NCBI RefSeq assembly: GCF_900112265.1
Contig: NZ_FOLO01000018.1
Coordinates: 1-64,000, forward strand
Source of the DNA: Pseudoalteromonas denitrificans DSM 6059
GTDB taxonomy: Bacteria; Pseudomonadota; Gammaproteobacteria; Enterobacterales; Alteromonadaceae
Length of the DNA stretch: 64,000 nt
Direction of reading: 5' to 3'
Positions 44,965 to 54,639 of this stretch are shown piece by piece; within the stretch, counting starts at the first letter, position 1; the number at the start of each line of letters is the position of its first letter. The position numbers and the translations under genes were made by a program. Under the pieces are notes generated by a model. The model was given only the letters and a program-made list of their open reading frames with translations. It did not search any database and had not been told where the DNA came from.

Positions 44965-45624
44965 ATGGCTTTATCTAGAGAACAAGTTGCTAAACGTGTT
45001 GCACAAGAGTTGAAAGATGGTTATTACGTTAATTTAGGCATAGGTATTCCAACACTTGTAGCAAATTATGTGCCCAACGATATTGAAGTAATGCTACAGT
45101 CAGAAAATGGCCTTCTAGGTATGGGCCAGTTCCCAACCGAGGATGAGGTTGATGCTGATATGATCAATGCAGGTAAAGAAACCGTTACAGCAGCCACTGG
45201 CGCTGCAATATTTAATAGTGCTGAGAGCTTTGCAATGATCCGAGGTGGTCACGTAGATTTAACAGTTCTTGGTGCATTTGAAGTTGATCAAAATGGATCT
45301 ATTGCTTCATGGATGATCCCAAAAAAGCTGATCAAAGGCATGGGCGGTGCAATGGACTTAGTTGCTGGCGCACAAAATATTATAGTGACTATGACTCATG
45401 CAAATAAACATGGCGAGTCAAAACTATTAGAGAGCTGTACTTTACCTTTAACAGGCGTAAATTGTGTTAAAAAAATAGTGACCGATTTAGCTGTATTAGA
45501 AGTTAAAGATGGTGCATTTCATTTAATAGAGCGCGCACCAGGCGTACCTGTTGATGAAATCATAGAAAAAACAGCCGGTAAATTAATTGTTGACGGCGAT
45601 ATACCTGAAATGGCTTTTGCTTAA
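44965..45624 (+). CDS. scoB: 3-oxoacid CoA-transferase subunit B
   Basis: 219 residues. GIGIPTLVANY, then the catalytic Glu in LQSENGLLGMG, and GGHVDLTVLGAFEVD. Eighteen bases separate it from subunit A, with GGAG upstream. It is the last gene of the liu operon and is followed by a strong terminator. Confidence 0.94.
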   Translation: MALSREQVAKRVAQELKDGYYVNLGIGIPTLVANYVPNDIEVMLQSENGLLGMGQFPTEDEVDADMINAGKETVTAATGAAIFNSAESFAMIRGGHVDLTVLGAFEVDQNGSIASWMIPKKLIKGMGGAMDLVAGAQNIIVTMTHANKHGESKLLESCTLPLTGVNCVKKIVTDLAVLEVKDGAFHLIERAPGVPVDEIIEKTAGKLIVDGDIPEMAFA

Positions 45625-45729
45625 AGCAAGCTAATTTAAACATCAAAACATTGATCACAATGTGTTATTGAAACATTGTAAATATACCGACCTCATTCCC
45701 AGCGTCACAGATGTTGAGAAACCCCAAAG

Positions 45730-45752
45730 TCCCTCGAAAGAGGGATTTTTTT
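45730..45752 (+). terminator. Terminator of the liu operon
   Basis: TCCCTC-GAAA-GAGGGA followed by seven T. Textbook intrinsic terminator about 105 bp after scoB. Confidence 0.92.
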
Positions 45753-46094
45753 GTTTAAAATCCAACTAAACCAATTAACCTTACACTAAAATCTTGTTTA
45801 TAATTGCTGTGTAATGACTAAAATAAACCAAACCTTCATTTTTAAGTACTAAAAGTAATAAATTAAGACGCTAGCATCTCAGGTATAATTGTATATTTAC
45901 CAAAAAAATATACTGCTGAGGCAGAAGTATTACACACACCCTACTTCCAAAAAATAAAAATATTCGCAACTAAGTAGATGGAAATTAGGCCTCATGAACT
46001 GATACTTTATCCAATAAGTAGATATGCACCACCAAGGTTCATTTAATTAAGTTTTAAAATTTGTTTATATCCTTGTAAAGCACAGCAACACACC
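45753..46094. other. Intergenic, no gene seen
   Basis: AT-rich spacer between the liu terminator and the converging msrB gene. No supported frame, repeat or hairpin. Confidence 0.45.
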
Positions 46095-46460
46095 TTAATC
46101 AAAGCTTAAACAAATTGAGTTAATACAATACCTTGTGTTTTTAGGTGCAGGCCCATCATTAAATACATGGCCCAAGTGTGCATCACATTTATTACAACGA
46201 ACTTCAATACGTTTCATACCATGCGATTCATCACTTATATATCTCACTGAATTTTCGATAGGTGTAGCAAAAGCAGGCCAACCACAGCCAGATTCAAACT
46301 TACTTGAACCATCAAATAAAGCTTGTTTACAACAGACACAGGCATAAACTCCCGACTCAAAATGGTCGTTATATTCTCCACTAAATGGATACTCTGTCCC
46401 CCCATTTTCACATACAGCTTTTTGTTCATCAGATAAATGTTTTGTCCAACACGTTTTCAT
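46095..46460 (-). CDS. msrB: Peptide-methionine (R)-S-oxide reductase
   Basis: 121 residues. Zinc-binding pairs CVCC and CNKC, ESGCGWPAF substrate loop, HLGHVFNDGP, and the catalytic Cys in RYCINSICLSF. Reduces the R-sulfoxide of methionine in proteins; cytoplasmic as no signal peptide is seen. The A in the usual NSAxL block is replaced so that a second Cys lies close to the catalytic block (NSICL). It follows the gnd terminator, so it is probably a single-gene unit read from 46460. Confidence 0.93.
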   Translation of the reverse strand: MKTCWTKHLSDEQKAVCENGGTEYPFSGEYNDHFESGVYACVCCKQALFDGSSKFESGCGWPAFATPIENSVRYISDESHGMKRIEVRCNKCDAHLGHVFNDGPAPKNTRYCINSICLSFD

Positions 46461-46487
46461 GACTTACTCTTATTTTATAACAAAAAA

Positions 46488-46511
46488 ATCCCTGATAATA
46501 ATATCAGGGAT
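46488..46511 (-). terminator. Terminator of gnd
   Basis: ATCCCTGAT/ATCAGGGAT nine-base stem with a 6-nt loop, followed on the minus strand by TTTTTTTG. It lies between gnd and msrB. Confidence 0.88.
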
Positions 46512-46547
46512 AATTCATTTAAGCTTGTTTTCTAAACCAAATGAGTA

Positions 46548-47921
46548 CTATCTTACTTTAGCATCAATTTCGACAAGATCAGTTAAATGGCAAGTACCAT
46601 CATTATGCGTCTTAATGCCATGTTCGCCAAAGTAATCACGTTGTGCTTGTACTAAGTGACCATTACTAGGTGTTGTAAGTGTTGCAAGATAAGTTTGGCT
46701 TGCTGTTAAAACGGGAAATGCTAATCCTGATGCAATTGCCAAACCAGATACTTTACGTAAAGCATCAGACTCAGTCGTTAATGTATCTACAAATTCAACA
46801 TTTTTTGCTATTTGATCTAAATAATCAGCACGAATAATACAACCTGCACGCCAAGTTTGTAGTGTTTTAGCTAAATCAACTTTCCATTGATGAGAGCGAG
46901 ATGCACCTTTGATCAAGGCTAAACCTTGGCGATATGCCAGCAAACTTGCTAGATGGAAAGCATCTTTTAACTCTTCCAAATCAACTTTCACTTTATTGGT
47001 GCTTTTAGCCGCATATTTCATTTCTTTAGCAGCATGCGTTTCTTTAGTATTTGTTAAATGACGTGCTTGTACAGCAGCAACTAAAGATGGTACAGCAATG
47101 CCAAGCTCTAATGCATTTTGCGCCGTCCATAAACCAGTACCTTTTGCCCCAACGCGGTTATCAATTAGATCAACTAGAGCTTCATTACTTTTAGTCTCTA
47201 ATCTTAAAATATGGCTAGAAATTGACAATAAATAACTGTGCAAGTCACCTTCTGACCATGTTTCAAAAATTGCAGCTATTTCTTTAGGTGTTTTACCACA
47301 ACCTAAACGAAGTAACTGATATACCTCAGCAATTAATTGCATTAATGCATATTCGATCCCGTTATGAACCATTTTTACAAAATGGCCGCTCGCAGAATGA
47401 CCTACACGTGCAAAACATGATTCATTATTAAAGCTTGCAGCAATTTTTTCAAAAGAGGGCTCTATACGTTCCCAACCACCTTCAGAACCACTCGCCATCA
47501 TTGCAGGGCCATGACGCGCACCTTCTGCTCCACCAGAAATCCCCATAGTGGCAAATTCAAATTTGTTTTGATATTTAAGTTTACGGGAGATACCATCTTT
47601 GTAATTACTATTACCACAATCTATGATCATGTCGTTAATTTCAACACCCGCATCAACTAATTCAGTACATACACGGTCAACTAATTCACCTGCTGGAACC
47701 AATAATAAAATTGAACGTGGTGCCTGTAATCGACGAACCATGTCACCAATATCTGAGACTATATGCAAACGCTCGGCTGTACCTTCTGACTTAGCTAAAC
47801 GTAATAAATCTTCTCCTGCATCTGGATTTTTGTCATACGCAACTAAAGTGACACCTTTTTCAATCAAATTGAGTGCAAGGTTTTTACCCATGACACCTAA
47901 ACCAACTAATGCAACTTGCAT
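46548..47921 (-). CDS. gnd: 6-phosphogluconate dehydrogenase (decarboxylating)
   Basis: 457 residues, slightly below the usual 468. NADP site VALVGLGVMGKNLALNL, then FATMGISGGAEGARHGPAMM, catalytic Lys region GHFVKMVHNGIEYALMQ, and LASLLAYRQGLALI. It makes ribulose 5-phosphate and CO2 in the pentose phosphate pathway. GGGAG precedes the ATG. It is divergent from pyruvate kinase over 301 bp, which may hold shared control sites. Confidence 0.95.
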   Translation of the reverse strand: MQVALVGLGVMGKNLALNLIEKGVTLVAYDKNPDAGEDLLRLAKSEGTAERLHIVSDIGDMVRRLQAPRSILLLVPAGELVDRVCTELVDAGVEINDMIIDCGNSNYKDGISRKLKYQNKFEFATMGISGGAEGARHGPAMMASGSEGGWERIEPSFEKIAASFNNESCFARVGHSASGHFVKMVHNGIEYALMQLIAEVYQLLRLGCGKTPKEIAAIFETWSEGDLHSYLLSISSHILRLETKSNEALVDLIDNRVGAKGTGLWTAQNALELGIAVPSLVAAVQARHLTNTKETHAAKEMKYAAKSTNKVKVDLEELKDAFHLASLLAYRQGLALIKGASRSHQWKVDLAKTLQTWRAGCIIRADYLDQIAKNVEFVDTLTTESDALRKVSGLAIASGLAFPVLTASQTYLATLTTPSNGHLVQAQRDYFGEHGIKTHNDGTCHLTDLVEIDAKVR

Positions 47922-48124
47922 GTATTATCTCCCGAAGAGCGAAAGTATTAATTTCAAATTTGAGTTTGATTTACAACCAAAATACCATTCAGTTTTATAA
48001 GAATGATAAAGTCGCGCATTATAGGGTATTATATATTCCTTTCAATGCTAGATTAAAATTAAGCTAAAATTAGCATGTTTTTTATTAAATAACTCACCGT
48101 TTTTACAATTCTGTTGACGAAAGA

Positions 48125-48140
48125 TGACACCGGTGTCATA
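48125..48140. promoter_or_regulatory. Perfect palindrome in the gnd-pyk region (LacI/GntR-type operator candidate)
   Basis: ATGACACCGGTGTCAT, a 16-base perfect palindrome with a central CG. A TTGACG lies just upstream at 48114, so the site would overlap a promoter reading toward pyruvate kinase. A near-identical arrangement, ATGACA-N4-TGTCAT, is at 53145-53160. The cognate regulator is not identified. Confidence 0.6.
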
Positions 48141-48222
48141 CTCTTGTCACATTTGACCGTCAGTATGCTAATATATCTAACAGATTAGACCGTAATATAG
48201 TATATACAATCAGGAGCATAAG

Positions 48223-49659
48223 ATGCCTAGACGCACTAAAATCGTCGCTACACTTGGACCCGCTACAGATAGAGATAACAATTTAGAAAAAATTATCAAA
48301 GCTGGTGCAAACGTTGTTCGCTTGAACTTTTCTCATGGCGTAGCTCAAGACCATAAAGATCGTGCAGATCAAACTCGCGCAATTGCTAAAAAATTAGGTT
48401 GTCATATTGCTGTTCTTGCTGATTTGCAAGGCCCTAAAATTCGAGTTTCTACATTCAAAGATTCTAAAGTAACATTAGAAGTTGGTGCAAAGTTCATACT
48501 TGATGCTGATCTAGGTTTAGGTGAAGGCGATATCAACGCTGTTGGCATAGATTATAAAGAGCTGCCTAACGATGTATTACCAAATGATTTGTTATTATTA
48601 AACGATGGGTTAATTCAATTAACTGTTGACTCTATTGATGGTAATAAAGTATTTACGACTGTTACTGTCGGTGGTGTTTTATCTAACAATAAAGGCATTA
48701 ACCGCCTAGGTGGTGGTTTAACGGCCCCTGCTTTTACTGAAAAAGATGAAGCTGATTTAATTACAGCAGCGCAAATTGGTGTTGATTACATTGCAGTTTC
48801 ATTCCCGCGCAGTGGTGATGATATGCGTCACGTTAGAAACCTTGCAAATAAAGCAGGCAGTAAAGCACAACTTTTAGCTAAAATTGAACGTGCTGAAGCG
48901 GTAGAATCTGTTGAAGCAATTGATGATATCGTGCTTGCATCAGATGCCGTTATGGTTGCCCGTGGTGATTTAGGGGTTGAAATTGGCGATGCGGAGCTGG
49001 TAGGTAAACAAAAGTTAATCATTCAAAGAGCCCGTACATTAAATCGTGTTGTGATCACAGCAACACAAATGATGGAGTCGATGATAGATAATCCAATGCC
49101 AACACGTGCTGAAGTAATGGACGTTGCAAACGCGGTTTTAGATGGCACAGATGCAGTAATGCTATCGGCTGAGACAGCTGCAGGTGATTACCCTGAAGAA
49201 ACGGTTGCGACTATGGCTCGCGTATGTAAAGGTGCTGAATCACAACCGGAAGCACATGTATCTAAACACAGACTAGAATGCATGTTTGAAAACACATCAG
49301 AGACAGTTGCACTTGCTGCTATGTATGCTGCAAACCATTTAGATAGTATCAAAGCGATTGTTGCTTTAACTGAATCAGGTAGCACTGCAAAGCTAATGTC
49401 ACGCATTACATCTGCATTACCTATTTACTCCTTATCTCGTCACGCATTAACCTTAGGCCAGACAGCGCTTTATCGTGGTGTTTACCCTGTTGAGTTTGAT
49501 TCAACGCAATTTGATGCCACTGATTTAACAAAAGAAGCATTAAAAACCTTAGTTGCTAAAGGTATTTTATCTTCAGGTGACAAAGTCATTTTAACCCATG
49601 GTGATGCAATGGAAACTGTTGGTGCGAGTAATACAATGAAAATTTTAACTGTGGCATAA
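48223..49659 (+). CDS. pyk: Pyruvate kinase
   Basis: 478 residues. Starts [34 protein letters not shown], the metal/phosphate region [12 protein letters not shown], and [12 protein letters not shown], then [20 protein letters not shown] match the family. The C-terminal regulatory domain is present and ends GASNTMKIL. Converts phosphoenolpyruvate and ADP to pyruvate and ATP. CAGGAG precedes the ATG. Similar in type to E. coli PykA. Confidence 0.96.
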   Translation: MPRRTKIVATLGPATDRDNNLEKIIKAGANVVRLNFSHGVAQDHKDRADQTRAIAKKLGCHIAVLADLQGPKIRVSTFKDSKVTLEVGAKFILDADLGLGEGDINAVGIDYKELPNDVLPNDLLLLNDGLIQLTVDSIDGNKVFTTVTVGGVLSNNKGINRLGGGLTAPAFTEKDEADLITAAQIGVDYIAVSFPRSGDDMRHVRNLANKAGSKAQLLAKIERAEAVESVEAIDDIVLASDAVMVARGDLGVEIGDAELVGKQKLIIQRARTLNRVVITATQMMESMIDNPMPTRAEVMDVANAVLDGTDAVMLSAETAAGDYPEETVATMARVCKGAESQPEAHVSKHRLECMFENTSETVALAAMYAANHLDSIKAIVALTESGSTAKLMSRITSALPIYSLSRHALTLGQTALYRGVYPVEFDSTQFDATDLTKEALKTLVAKGILSSGDKVILTHGDAMETVGASNTMKILTVA

Positions 49660-49685
49660 AGGTTCTTACTGTTTAAATAAAAAAA

Positions 49686-49709
49686 CCAGATCTCTGATCT
49701 GGTTTTTTT
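49686..49709. terminator. Terminator of pyk
   Basis: CCAGATC-TCT-GATCTGG with A run before and T7 after, so it may work in both directions. Confidence 0.9.
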
Positions 49710-49754
49710 ATTCTTATCTATAGTTTTAATAATCAGAATTATAGGTATAAAGTT

Positions 49755-50173
49755 ATGGCAAAATCTGAAATACAAAAAATAGAAAAACAAATATATGACT
49801 TAAACCTTAAGTTAATAGCTTTACGTAAATCCACTCTTTCCCAAGAAGCCATACCAAACTATACATTTTCAACTCAAAGTTGTGAAACTAACTTAATAGA
49901 TTTATTTGGTCAAAACGATAAACTTTTGCTAATTCACAATATGGGCCAAGCATGTCGTTATTAAAAGATCAGACTAATATGCCCCGCGCTGTTTTATATG
50001 AACACAAATTAGATCAAATATTTATCAGAAACAGTTGTATATTTGGTCCTGGATAGCTTTATTGTTCAAGGTGGAGTTTACTTAGACTAGCTGGTATTGA
50101 TTCAACAAATTGGACACCACAATACTCTTACTGGAAAAAGCCGATAAAAATGGGTGACGGGGGTAAAATCTAG
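49755..50173 (+). pseudogene. Broken DUF899 (thioredoxin-like) gene
   Basis: The first 69 codons contain IPNYTFSTQSCETNLIDLFG and LLLIHNMGQACRY, the N-terminal half of a DUF899-family protein, then stop where WCTLWADG-like sequence is expected. After a gap, another frame near 49975-50173 reads NMPRAVLYEHKLDQIF, CIFGPG, a TAG, then LAGIDSTNWTPQYSYW and KMGDGG, the expected C-terminus. A middle deletion and at least one nonsense change inactivated it. Confidence 0.85.
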
Positions 50174-50224
50174 TTTAAGAAGTTAAAGATTCATAAACCT
50201 TACTTTATATATTTAAAAAAGAAG

Positions 50225-50245
50225 AAAGCCACGCAAGGTGGCTTT
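50225..50245 (-). terminator. Terminator after the tRNA gene
   Basis: AAAGCCAC/GTGGCTTT stem with a 5-nt loop, followed on the minus strand by TCTTCTTTTTT. Confidence 0.8.
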
Positions 50246-50256
50246 AGGGAATGAGG

Positions 50257-50347
50257 TGGCGGAGAGATAGGGATTTGAACCCTAGATGGGCTATAAACCC
50301 ATGCCGGTTTTCAAGACCGGTGCATTCGACCACTCTGCCATCTCTCC
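50257..50347 (-). tRNA. tRNA-Ser (anticodon UGA)
   Basis: On the minus strand GGAGAGA pairs with TCTCTCC as acceptor stem. The D arm contains AGTGGTCGAATGCA. The anticodon stem is CCGGT...ACCGG with loop CTTGAAA, giving anticodon TGA. A long variable arm (CATGGG...CCCAT) marks the serine class, and the T arm is GGGTTCAAATCC. CCA is encoded. A terminator follows. Confidence 0.95.
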
Positions 50348-50595
50348 GTCATTAACAAAGGCATGGTAGCAAACATAAATATATATGCAAAAATTAGGTA
50401 TATTAAAATATTTTCACATATGCTCATAAAACTAAGAAACGTATCGAATTATTTACATGTAAAATAGTTTAAACTGACTTTTAACACTTCAAATCAATTT
50501 TTTGTAGGTGTGACTTCTCTAAAAGAAACCACACTAGGCTATTTATTAGTTAAAAATACTAACCATTATTAAGGAAGGGTTAAAGTAATAAAAAA

Positions 50596-50612
50596 GCCCC
50601 CATAAAGGGGGC
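50596..50612 (-). terminator. Terminator of the protease-chaperone operon
   Basis: GCCCCC-ATAAA-GGGGGC, followed on the minus strand by TTTTTTATT. Lies about 20 bp after the chaperone stop. Confidence 0.9.
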
Positions 50613-50635
50613 TTAAAATCATTTAATAACAGGTT

Positions 50636-51118
50636 TTAATGTGTATTTATGCTTTTATCAGCCAAGTCAATGGTCGCAGATACAACATTTGGCAAGCTTT
50701 TAAGTTGCGCTACAATTGGCAATAAGTTATTTTTATCACTTGCTTTTAATATATAGAAGCTCTTATAAGCTTGTTTAATTGATAAGTTATTATCTTGCGT
50801 AAACTTTTCTAAATCAGCATCACCCGATAGCTTAACAATAATTTCCCCCGTCACATCATATGAACTAAACCCGTCGACACTATTAACAATTTCACCAACA
50901 ACTAAAATCGGTGTATCAACTGTAAAGCTTTTAATGCCATTTTTTGAGATTGTTCTTATATTTTGTTGATAAATGGTACCGTTTATCGTGACGTTTTTTT
51001 GTGACAGTTTTAGTGACTCAACAGGGGTGATTGTCAGTTTAGATAAATCAACTGAGCTCACATCTTCGGCAAAAACACTCATACTTAAAAGACTACTTGC
51101 TAAAATTAATAATTTCAT
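50636..51118 (-). CDS. External chaperone of the kexin-like protease (ORF2 type)
   Basis: 160 residues with signal peptide MKLLILASSLLSMSVFAED. The C-terminal half (GEIIVKLSGDADLEKF, ...SFYILKASDKNNLLPIVAQL, VVSATIDL) has the beta-alpha-beta pattern of a subtilisin propeptide. It starts 15 bp after the protease gene, which itself lacks a propeptide. In Aeromonas sobria the kexin-like protease ASP needs a separately encoded chaperone (ORF2) in exactly this position; I infer the same role here. The C-terminus (DKSINTH) would be expected to reach into the active site, as in the ASP complex. Confidence 0.8.
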   Translation of the reverse strand: MKLLILASSLLSMSVFAEDVSSVDLSKLTITPVESLKLSQKNVTINGTIYQQNIRTISKNGIKSFTVDTPILVVGEIVNSVDGFSSYDVTGEIIVKLSGDADLEKFTQDNNLSIKQAYKSFYILKASDKNNLLPIVAQLKSLPNVVSATIDLADKSINTH

Positions 51119-51133
51119 GGTTACAACTCCTGA

Positions 51134-52942
51134 TTAATGACCAAATATACGAATAGACCAGTCTTTTAATACACCTGCTATTTCATTATTTCGACTATTG
51201 AAGCCAATTAATCCAATTTGTGGATTGTAGCCTAATGTATAACTAGTACCTTTATCTGTGTCAAATACATTTAAAGTCCAATCACCCTTAGCTTCTTCGC
51301 CATAAAAATGGGTATTAAGCATAACGGCATCAGTGTAACCACCTTCATTACCACCTAAGAAACCTGTTCTGGCACTCATTAGTACACTTCTTGTGCCTGA
51401 TGGAGAAACAAGCTCAATAGCCAAATCACGTAAACGACTATGATCTATATTCAATTTTACTTGAACAGACTCAACAATTAGCGCGCTTTCATTCGTTATT
51501 GTGCTTTGTGCACCATTCAAAGATGCATCTGGAATTTCAACATTTGAAGTCGTTGTTTTCCATTGTGTAATTTGTTGCTTAGGTAAAGACACGCCGGTAA
51601 AAAGTGCTTTATATACGGCAGCATCAACATCCACTGCACCTAAACCATAAAAATGGTGATAATTATAGCCCGCAGCATTTGTTTGCCATGCTGGAATTGC
51701 GTTATAAGTTACTAACTCTCCTGCCGCATCTTCAAATGATAAATCAACACCCGTATTGTCTGCATCCGTTTTACGTGCAGTTGTCGCAAGTAAATGGCGA
51801 ACAGTTCTTGAGTCAAGTGCATGATTAGCCGACATAATAGTAGCAATTGCGCCCGATGTATTTGGCGCAGCTGATGAAGTGCCATTCATGACACCATTAT
51901 AATCACAGTTTGGATCTAATTCACTACCACCATGTAAACTATTAGAATGTTCACCCTCTTGATTCATTCCATTGTCACACCCCATCAAGTCTACTGTGAC
52001 CATAGCGGGTGCATTTACACCGTATTCACCACCTGGGGCTGTTAAAAATACACTAGAGCCTACAGATGAATATGATGAAAGCTTACCTTGTGCGTTAGTT
52101 GCCGAAACAACCAAGTTCCAATAATTATTATTTTCAGCACTTATATTTGAACTATGAAATGGTAACCCATTATTATTATAGAAAACACCATCCTCATAAG
52201 GTAGAACTTGAATTGGTAAACCTTTGTAATAAGTATTATATGAACCAAAGGAATTGCCTGCCGATTTTACAAAAACCGCACCTCTGCCCCAGTGACTATT
52301 TTGTGTAATATCCTGTAAAACCAAATCTTGTACTTCGGTAAATGGATTCGCTACATAATCAAGTGCTTGAGGTACTGCAGGTGTACTACCATAACTTTGG
52401 TTAAATACACGGGGATCGGTAAAACGATCAAGTTGACGGAAATCCTCAGACAAACCATGAGATACAAACCAAGACGCAACCGTCTGATTTGATAAATAAT
52501 TGAAACCAATTAAATTTGCAAGTGGTGCAACACCACGACCACCAATACCATTTGATTCTACTGCTGCGATTAATCCTGCAACAGAAGTACCATGACCATT
52601 TAAATCAATTGGTGAATCAGTACCATCTGATAAATTAATTGAACCTGGCACCACGTTCGCAGCTAAATCTGGATGCGCGATTTCTACACCAGTATCAATA
52701 ACTGATACTGTGATCCCGCGACCTTTAATGCCCATTAAATGTGAAAAATCTATATCTAAATCATTACCAGCCACACCAGATGACAAAGAGTATCCACTTT
52801 GACCTGTATTTTGTAAGTGCCATTGTTGAGATACAAGCGGATCGCCCGCAGCTAGAACAAAAGTAGAATCCGTTATATCTGCGCTAACATTTGCACTCAT
52901 AAATGCAATTGTTGTAGCAAGTAACGTTTTTTTGAAAGTCAT
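51134..52942 (-). CDS. Kexin-like subtilase (S8) with P domain, ASP-like
   Basis: 602 residues from ATG 52942, chosen because AGGGG lies six bases upstream. A signal peptide ends near SANVSA. The catalytic domain begins at once (DPLVSQQWHLQNTGQSG), leaving no room for a propeptide. Asp83 in VSVIDTGVEI, His117 in LNGHGTSVAG, oxyanion Asn in KSAGNS and Ser in MNGTSSAAPNTSGA form the active site. The last 140 residues are a proprotein-convertase P domain (NIDHSRLRDLAIELVSPSGT, GDWTLNVFDTDKGT). Secreted serine protease; folding probably needs the chaperone encoded next. Confidence 0.92.
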   Translation of the reverse strand: MTFKKTLLATTIAFMSANVSADITDSTFVLAAGDPLVSQQWHLQNTGQSGYSLSSGVAGNDLDIDFSHLMGIKGRGITVSVIDTGVEIAHPDLAANVVPGSINLSDGTDSPIDLNGHGTSVAGLIAAVESNGIGGRGVAPLANLIGFNYLSNQTVASWFVSHGLSEDFRQLDRFTDPRVFNQSYGSTPAVPQALDYVANPFTEVQDLVLQDITQNSHWGRGAVFVKSAGNSFGSYNTYYKGLPIQVLPYEDGVFYNNNGLPFHSSNISAENNNYWNLVVSATNAQGKLSSYSSVGSSVFLTAPGGEYGVNAPAMVTVDLMGCDNGMNQEGEHSNSLHGGSELDPNCDYNGVMNGTSSAAPNTSGAIATIMSANHALDSRTVRHLLATTARKTDADNTGVDLSFEDAAGELVTYNAIPAWQTNAAGYNYHHFYGLGAVDVDAAVYKALFTGVSLPKQQITQWKTTTSNVEIPDASLNGAQSTITNESALIVESVQVKLNIDHSRLRDLAIELVSPSGTRSVLMSARTGFLGGNEGGYTDAVMLNTHFYGEEAKGDWTLNVFDTDKGTSYTLGYNPQIGLIGFNSRNNEIAGVLKDWSIRIFGH

Positions 52943-53352
52943 AATATCCCCTGAATTTCTCATTATTATTTGTAGTTCTCTTTTCGGAACTCACAGCATT
53001 AAATAGTGTTAATCAAAAGAAGTAAATGTTATTTATTGGTTAAACTAAAACACCTACTGTAAATAAAAAATGACAAAGAGCAGTTTCATGCCCATACCAT
53101 AATTTATAACCGGTTGTTTTAAATGACTTTTATAACAGCTAGAAATGACAACGATGTCATCATATCAATGTAAACACTAATAATTAACAACAGCGGACCT
53201 GTATCGGTAACTTACTGTTTTATCGGCATTAAGTCATTAAATACATTTTCTTATAACTTTTTGTTATAATAACTTAACTTTTTAGATTTGAGTCTATTTT
53301 ATAATCAGGAAACAAATAAATATTGGAAATCAGAGAAAGTTGTTAACAAAAC
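52943..53352. other. Upstream region of the protease gene
   Basis: AT-rich with no gene. It contains the palindrome at 53145-53160 and presumably the protease promoter. Confidence 0.45.
53145..53160. promoter_or_regulatory. Operator-like palindrome upstream of the protease
   Basis: ATGACA-ACGA-TGTCAT: the same half-sites and spacing as the palindrome before pyruvate kinase at 48125-48140, with a different centre. It lies about 200 bp upstream of the protease start. Binding factor unknown; the match may be chance. Confidence 0.4.
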
Positions 53353-53375
53353 AAAGCCTCCAAAGAGGAGGCTTT
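53353..53375 (-). terminator. Terminator of the ABC export operon
   Basis: AAAGCCTCC/GGAGGCTTT nine-base stem with AAAGA-type loop, followed on the minus strand by GTTTTGTT. About 45 bp after the last permease stop. Confidence 0.82.
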
Positions 53376-53418
53376 AAATATATTTAATTAACTTTAGCAA
53401 AATTAATCAAATATATTA

Positions 53419-54630
53419 TCATGCACTGCGTGTTGCTATTGCCGGGGAAACGGCTGAAGCACGTTGTGCAGGATACGCAACGGCAAGTTGTCCTAAAATA
53501 TATAAAACAACTGAACCAATAACTAAATAATGCCAAGGCAGTCGCGGCAAGGAAAACGCTTCGACTAAGACCATATTCAAACCAATACTTGCTATCAAAC
53601 CTAAGACGATGCCAAAACTGGTTATTACTGCATTTTCTAACATAAAATAACCGGCTATTTGTCCTTTGTTTGCCCCAAGCGCACGGCGAGTCCCGATTTG
53701 TTTTTTTCGTTTATTAACAGAAAAGCTTGCCTGCCCCACTATACCTAAGCCTGTTACTACTGTTAGTGCAGTAATGACAGCCAGTAAAACTGAATTAGTT
53801 GCGCTATGAAATGAATAACTGCGTTTTCTAACTTCACTCATATCGCGAACTCTGCGAATAAAGCGTCCTGGTGTTTTCGACATTTTATTTTCGATTTGAG
53901 CCATTAAGAGATCCCTTTGGCCAGGTTCAGTTCTAATCATATAAGTAATAGATTTAAACAATAAAGGAGTAGGAATTAAGGCTGAGCGTTCTACACCACT
54001 CCAACCATTCCAAGGAGCCTGCAGAGTATCTACTATCCCTTTAATCACCATAGGATCGTTATCCTCAATATAAATAGTTTCTCCTAATGCCTCATTATAA
54101 TCATCGGGGAATAATTCTAGTGCCAATGCTTTTGTGATCACTACAACAGGTGGCCAATTATTATTAGTTCTAGTTCTAAATTTAATATCAGAAGCATTAA
54201 AAAATTCACCTGCAATTAATGAAATACCCAAAGCACCAAGTGCATGTTCGTCAACCATATACATAGCACTACCAGCACCATCACTATTTGCTCCTGCTGT
54301 ACGAGACAGCCCCATTGACCAACCGCCTCCACTCAACGGAATGGCATTTATGGGTGTTGCATCGATCACTCCTAAAGTATTACGGATCATCTCAAGATCA
54401 TTTTTTAGATTATTTTCTAGCGCATAATCATCTTGATAAGCAGTTGATGAGATATAAAATATATTATCTTCATCCAGACCTGATGAGCGTTCCATTAAGC
54501 GATTACGGTCTGTAATAATAAATGCTGCATTAACTATAACCATTAATGTCACCGCCATTTGCAAGGCTAATAATAAAGGAGCCGTTTTCTGTTTTTTAAT
54601 AATTTTAAGTATTGGAAATAAATCTCTCAT
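53419..54630 (-). CDS. MacB-like ABC transporter permease
   Basis: 403 residues. One N-terminal membrane helix (APLLLALQMAVTLMVIVNAA), a periplasmic MacB-type core domain of about 220 residues, then the FtsX domain with three helices (VLLAVITALTVVTGLGIVGQ onward) and the KKQIGTRRALGANKGQI coupling motif. No ATPase domain is fused. It is the last gene of a four-gene operon, nine bases after the other permease. Probably a heterodimer partner. Confidence 0.88.
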   Translation of the reverse strand: MRDLFPILKIIKKQKTAPLLLALQMAVTLMVIVNAAFIITDRNRLMERSSGLDEDNIFYISSTAYQDDYALENNLKNDLEMIRNTLGVIDATPINAIPLSGGGWSMGLSRTAGANSDGAGSAMYMVDEHALGALGISLIAGEFFNASDIKFRTRTNNNWPPVVVITKALALELFPDDYNEALGETIYIEDNDPMVIKGIVDTLQAPWNGWSGVERSALIPTPLLFKSITYMIRTEPGQRDLLMAQIENKMSKTPGRFIRRVRDMSEVRKRSYSFHSATNSVLLAVITALTVVTGLGIVGQASFSVNKRKKQIGTRRALGANKGQIAGYFMLENAVITSFGIVLGLIASIGLNMVLVEAFSLPRLPWHYLVIGSVVLYILGQLAVAYPAQRASAVSPAIATRSA

Positions 54631-54639
54631 TATTCTTTC

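Noticed and set aside
47623-48000. 125-codon plus-strand frame opposite the start of gnd
   Set aside because: Shadow frame with no start signal; gnd is clear.
48100-48200. HexR site upstream of pyk
   Set aside because: I looked for the TGTAAT-type palindrome used by HexR and found a different palindrome (ATGACACCGGTGTCAT) instead.
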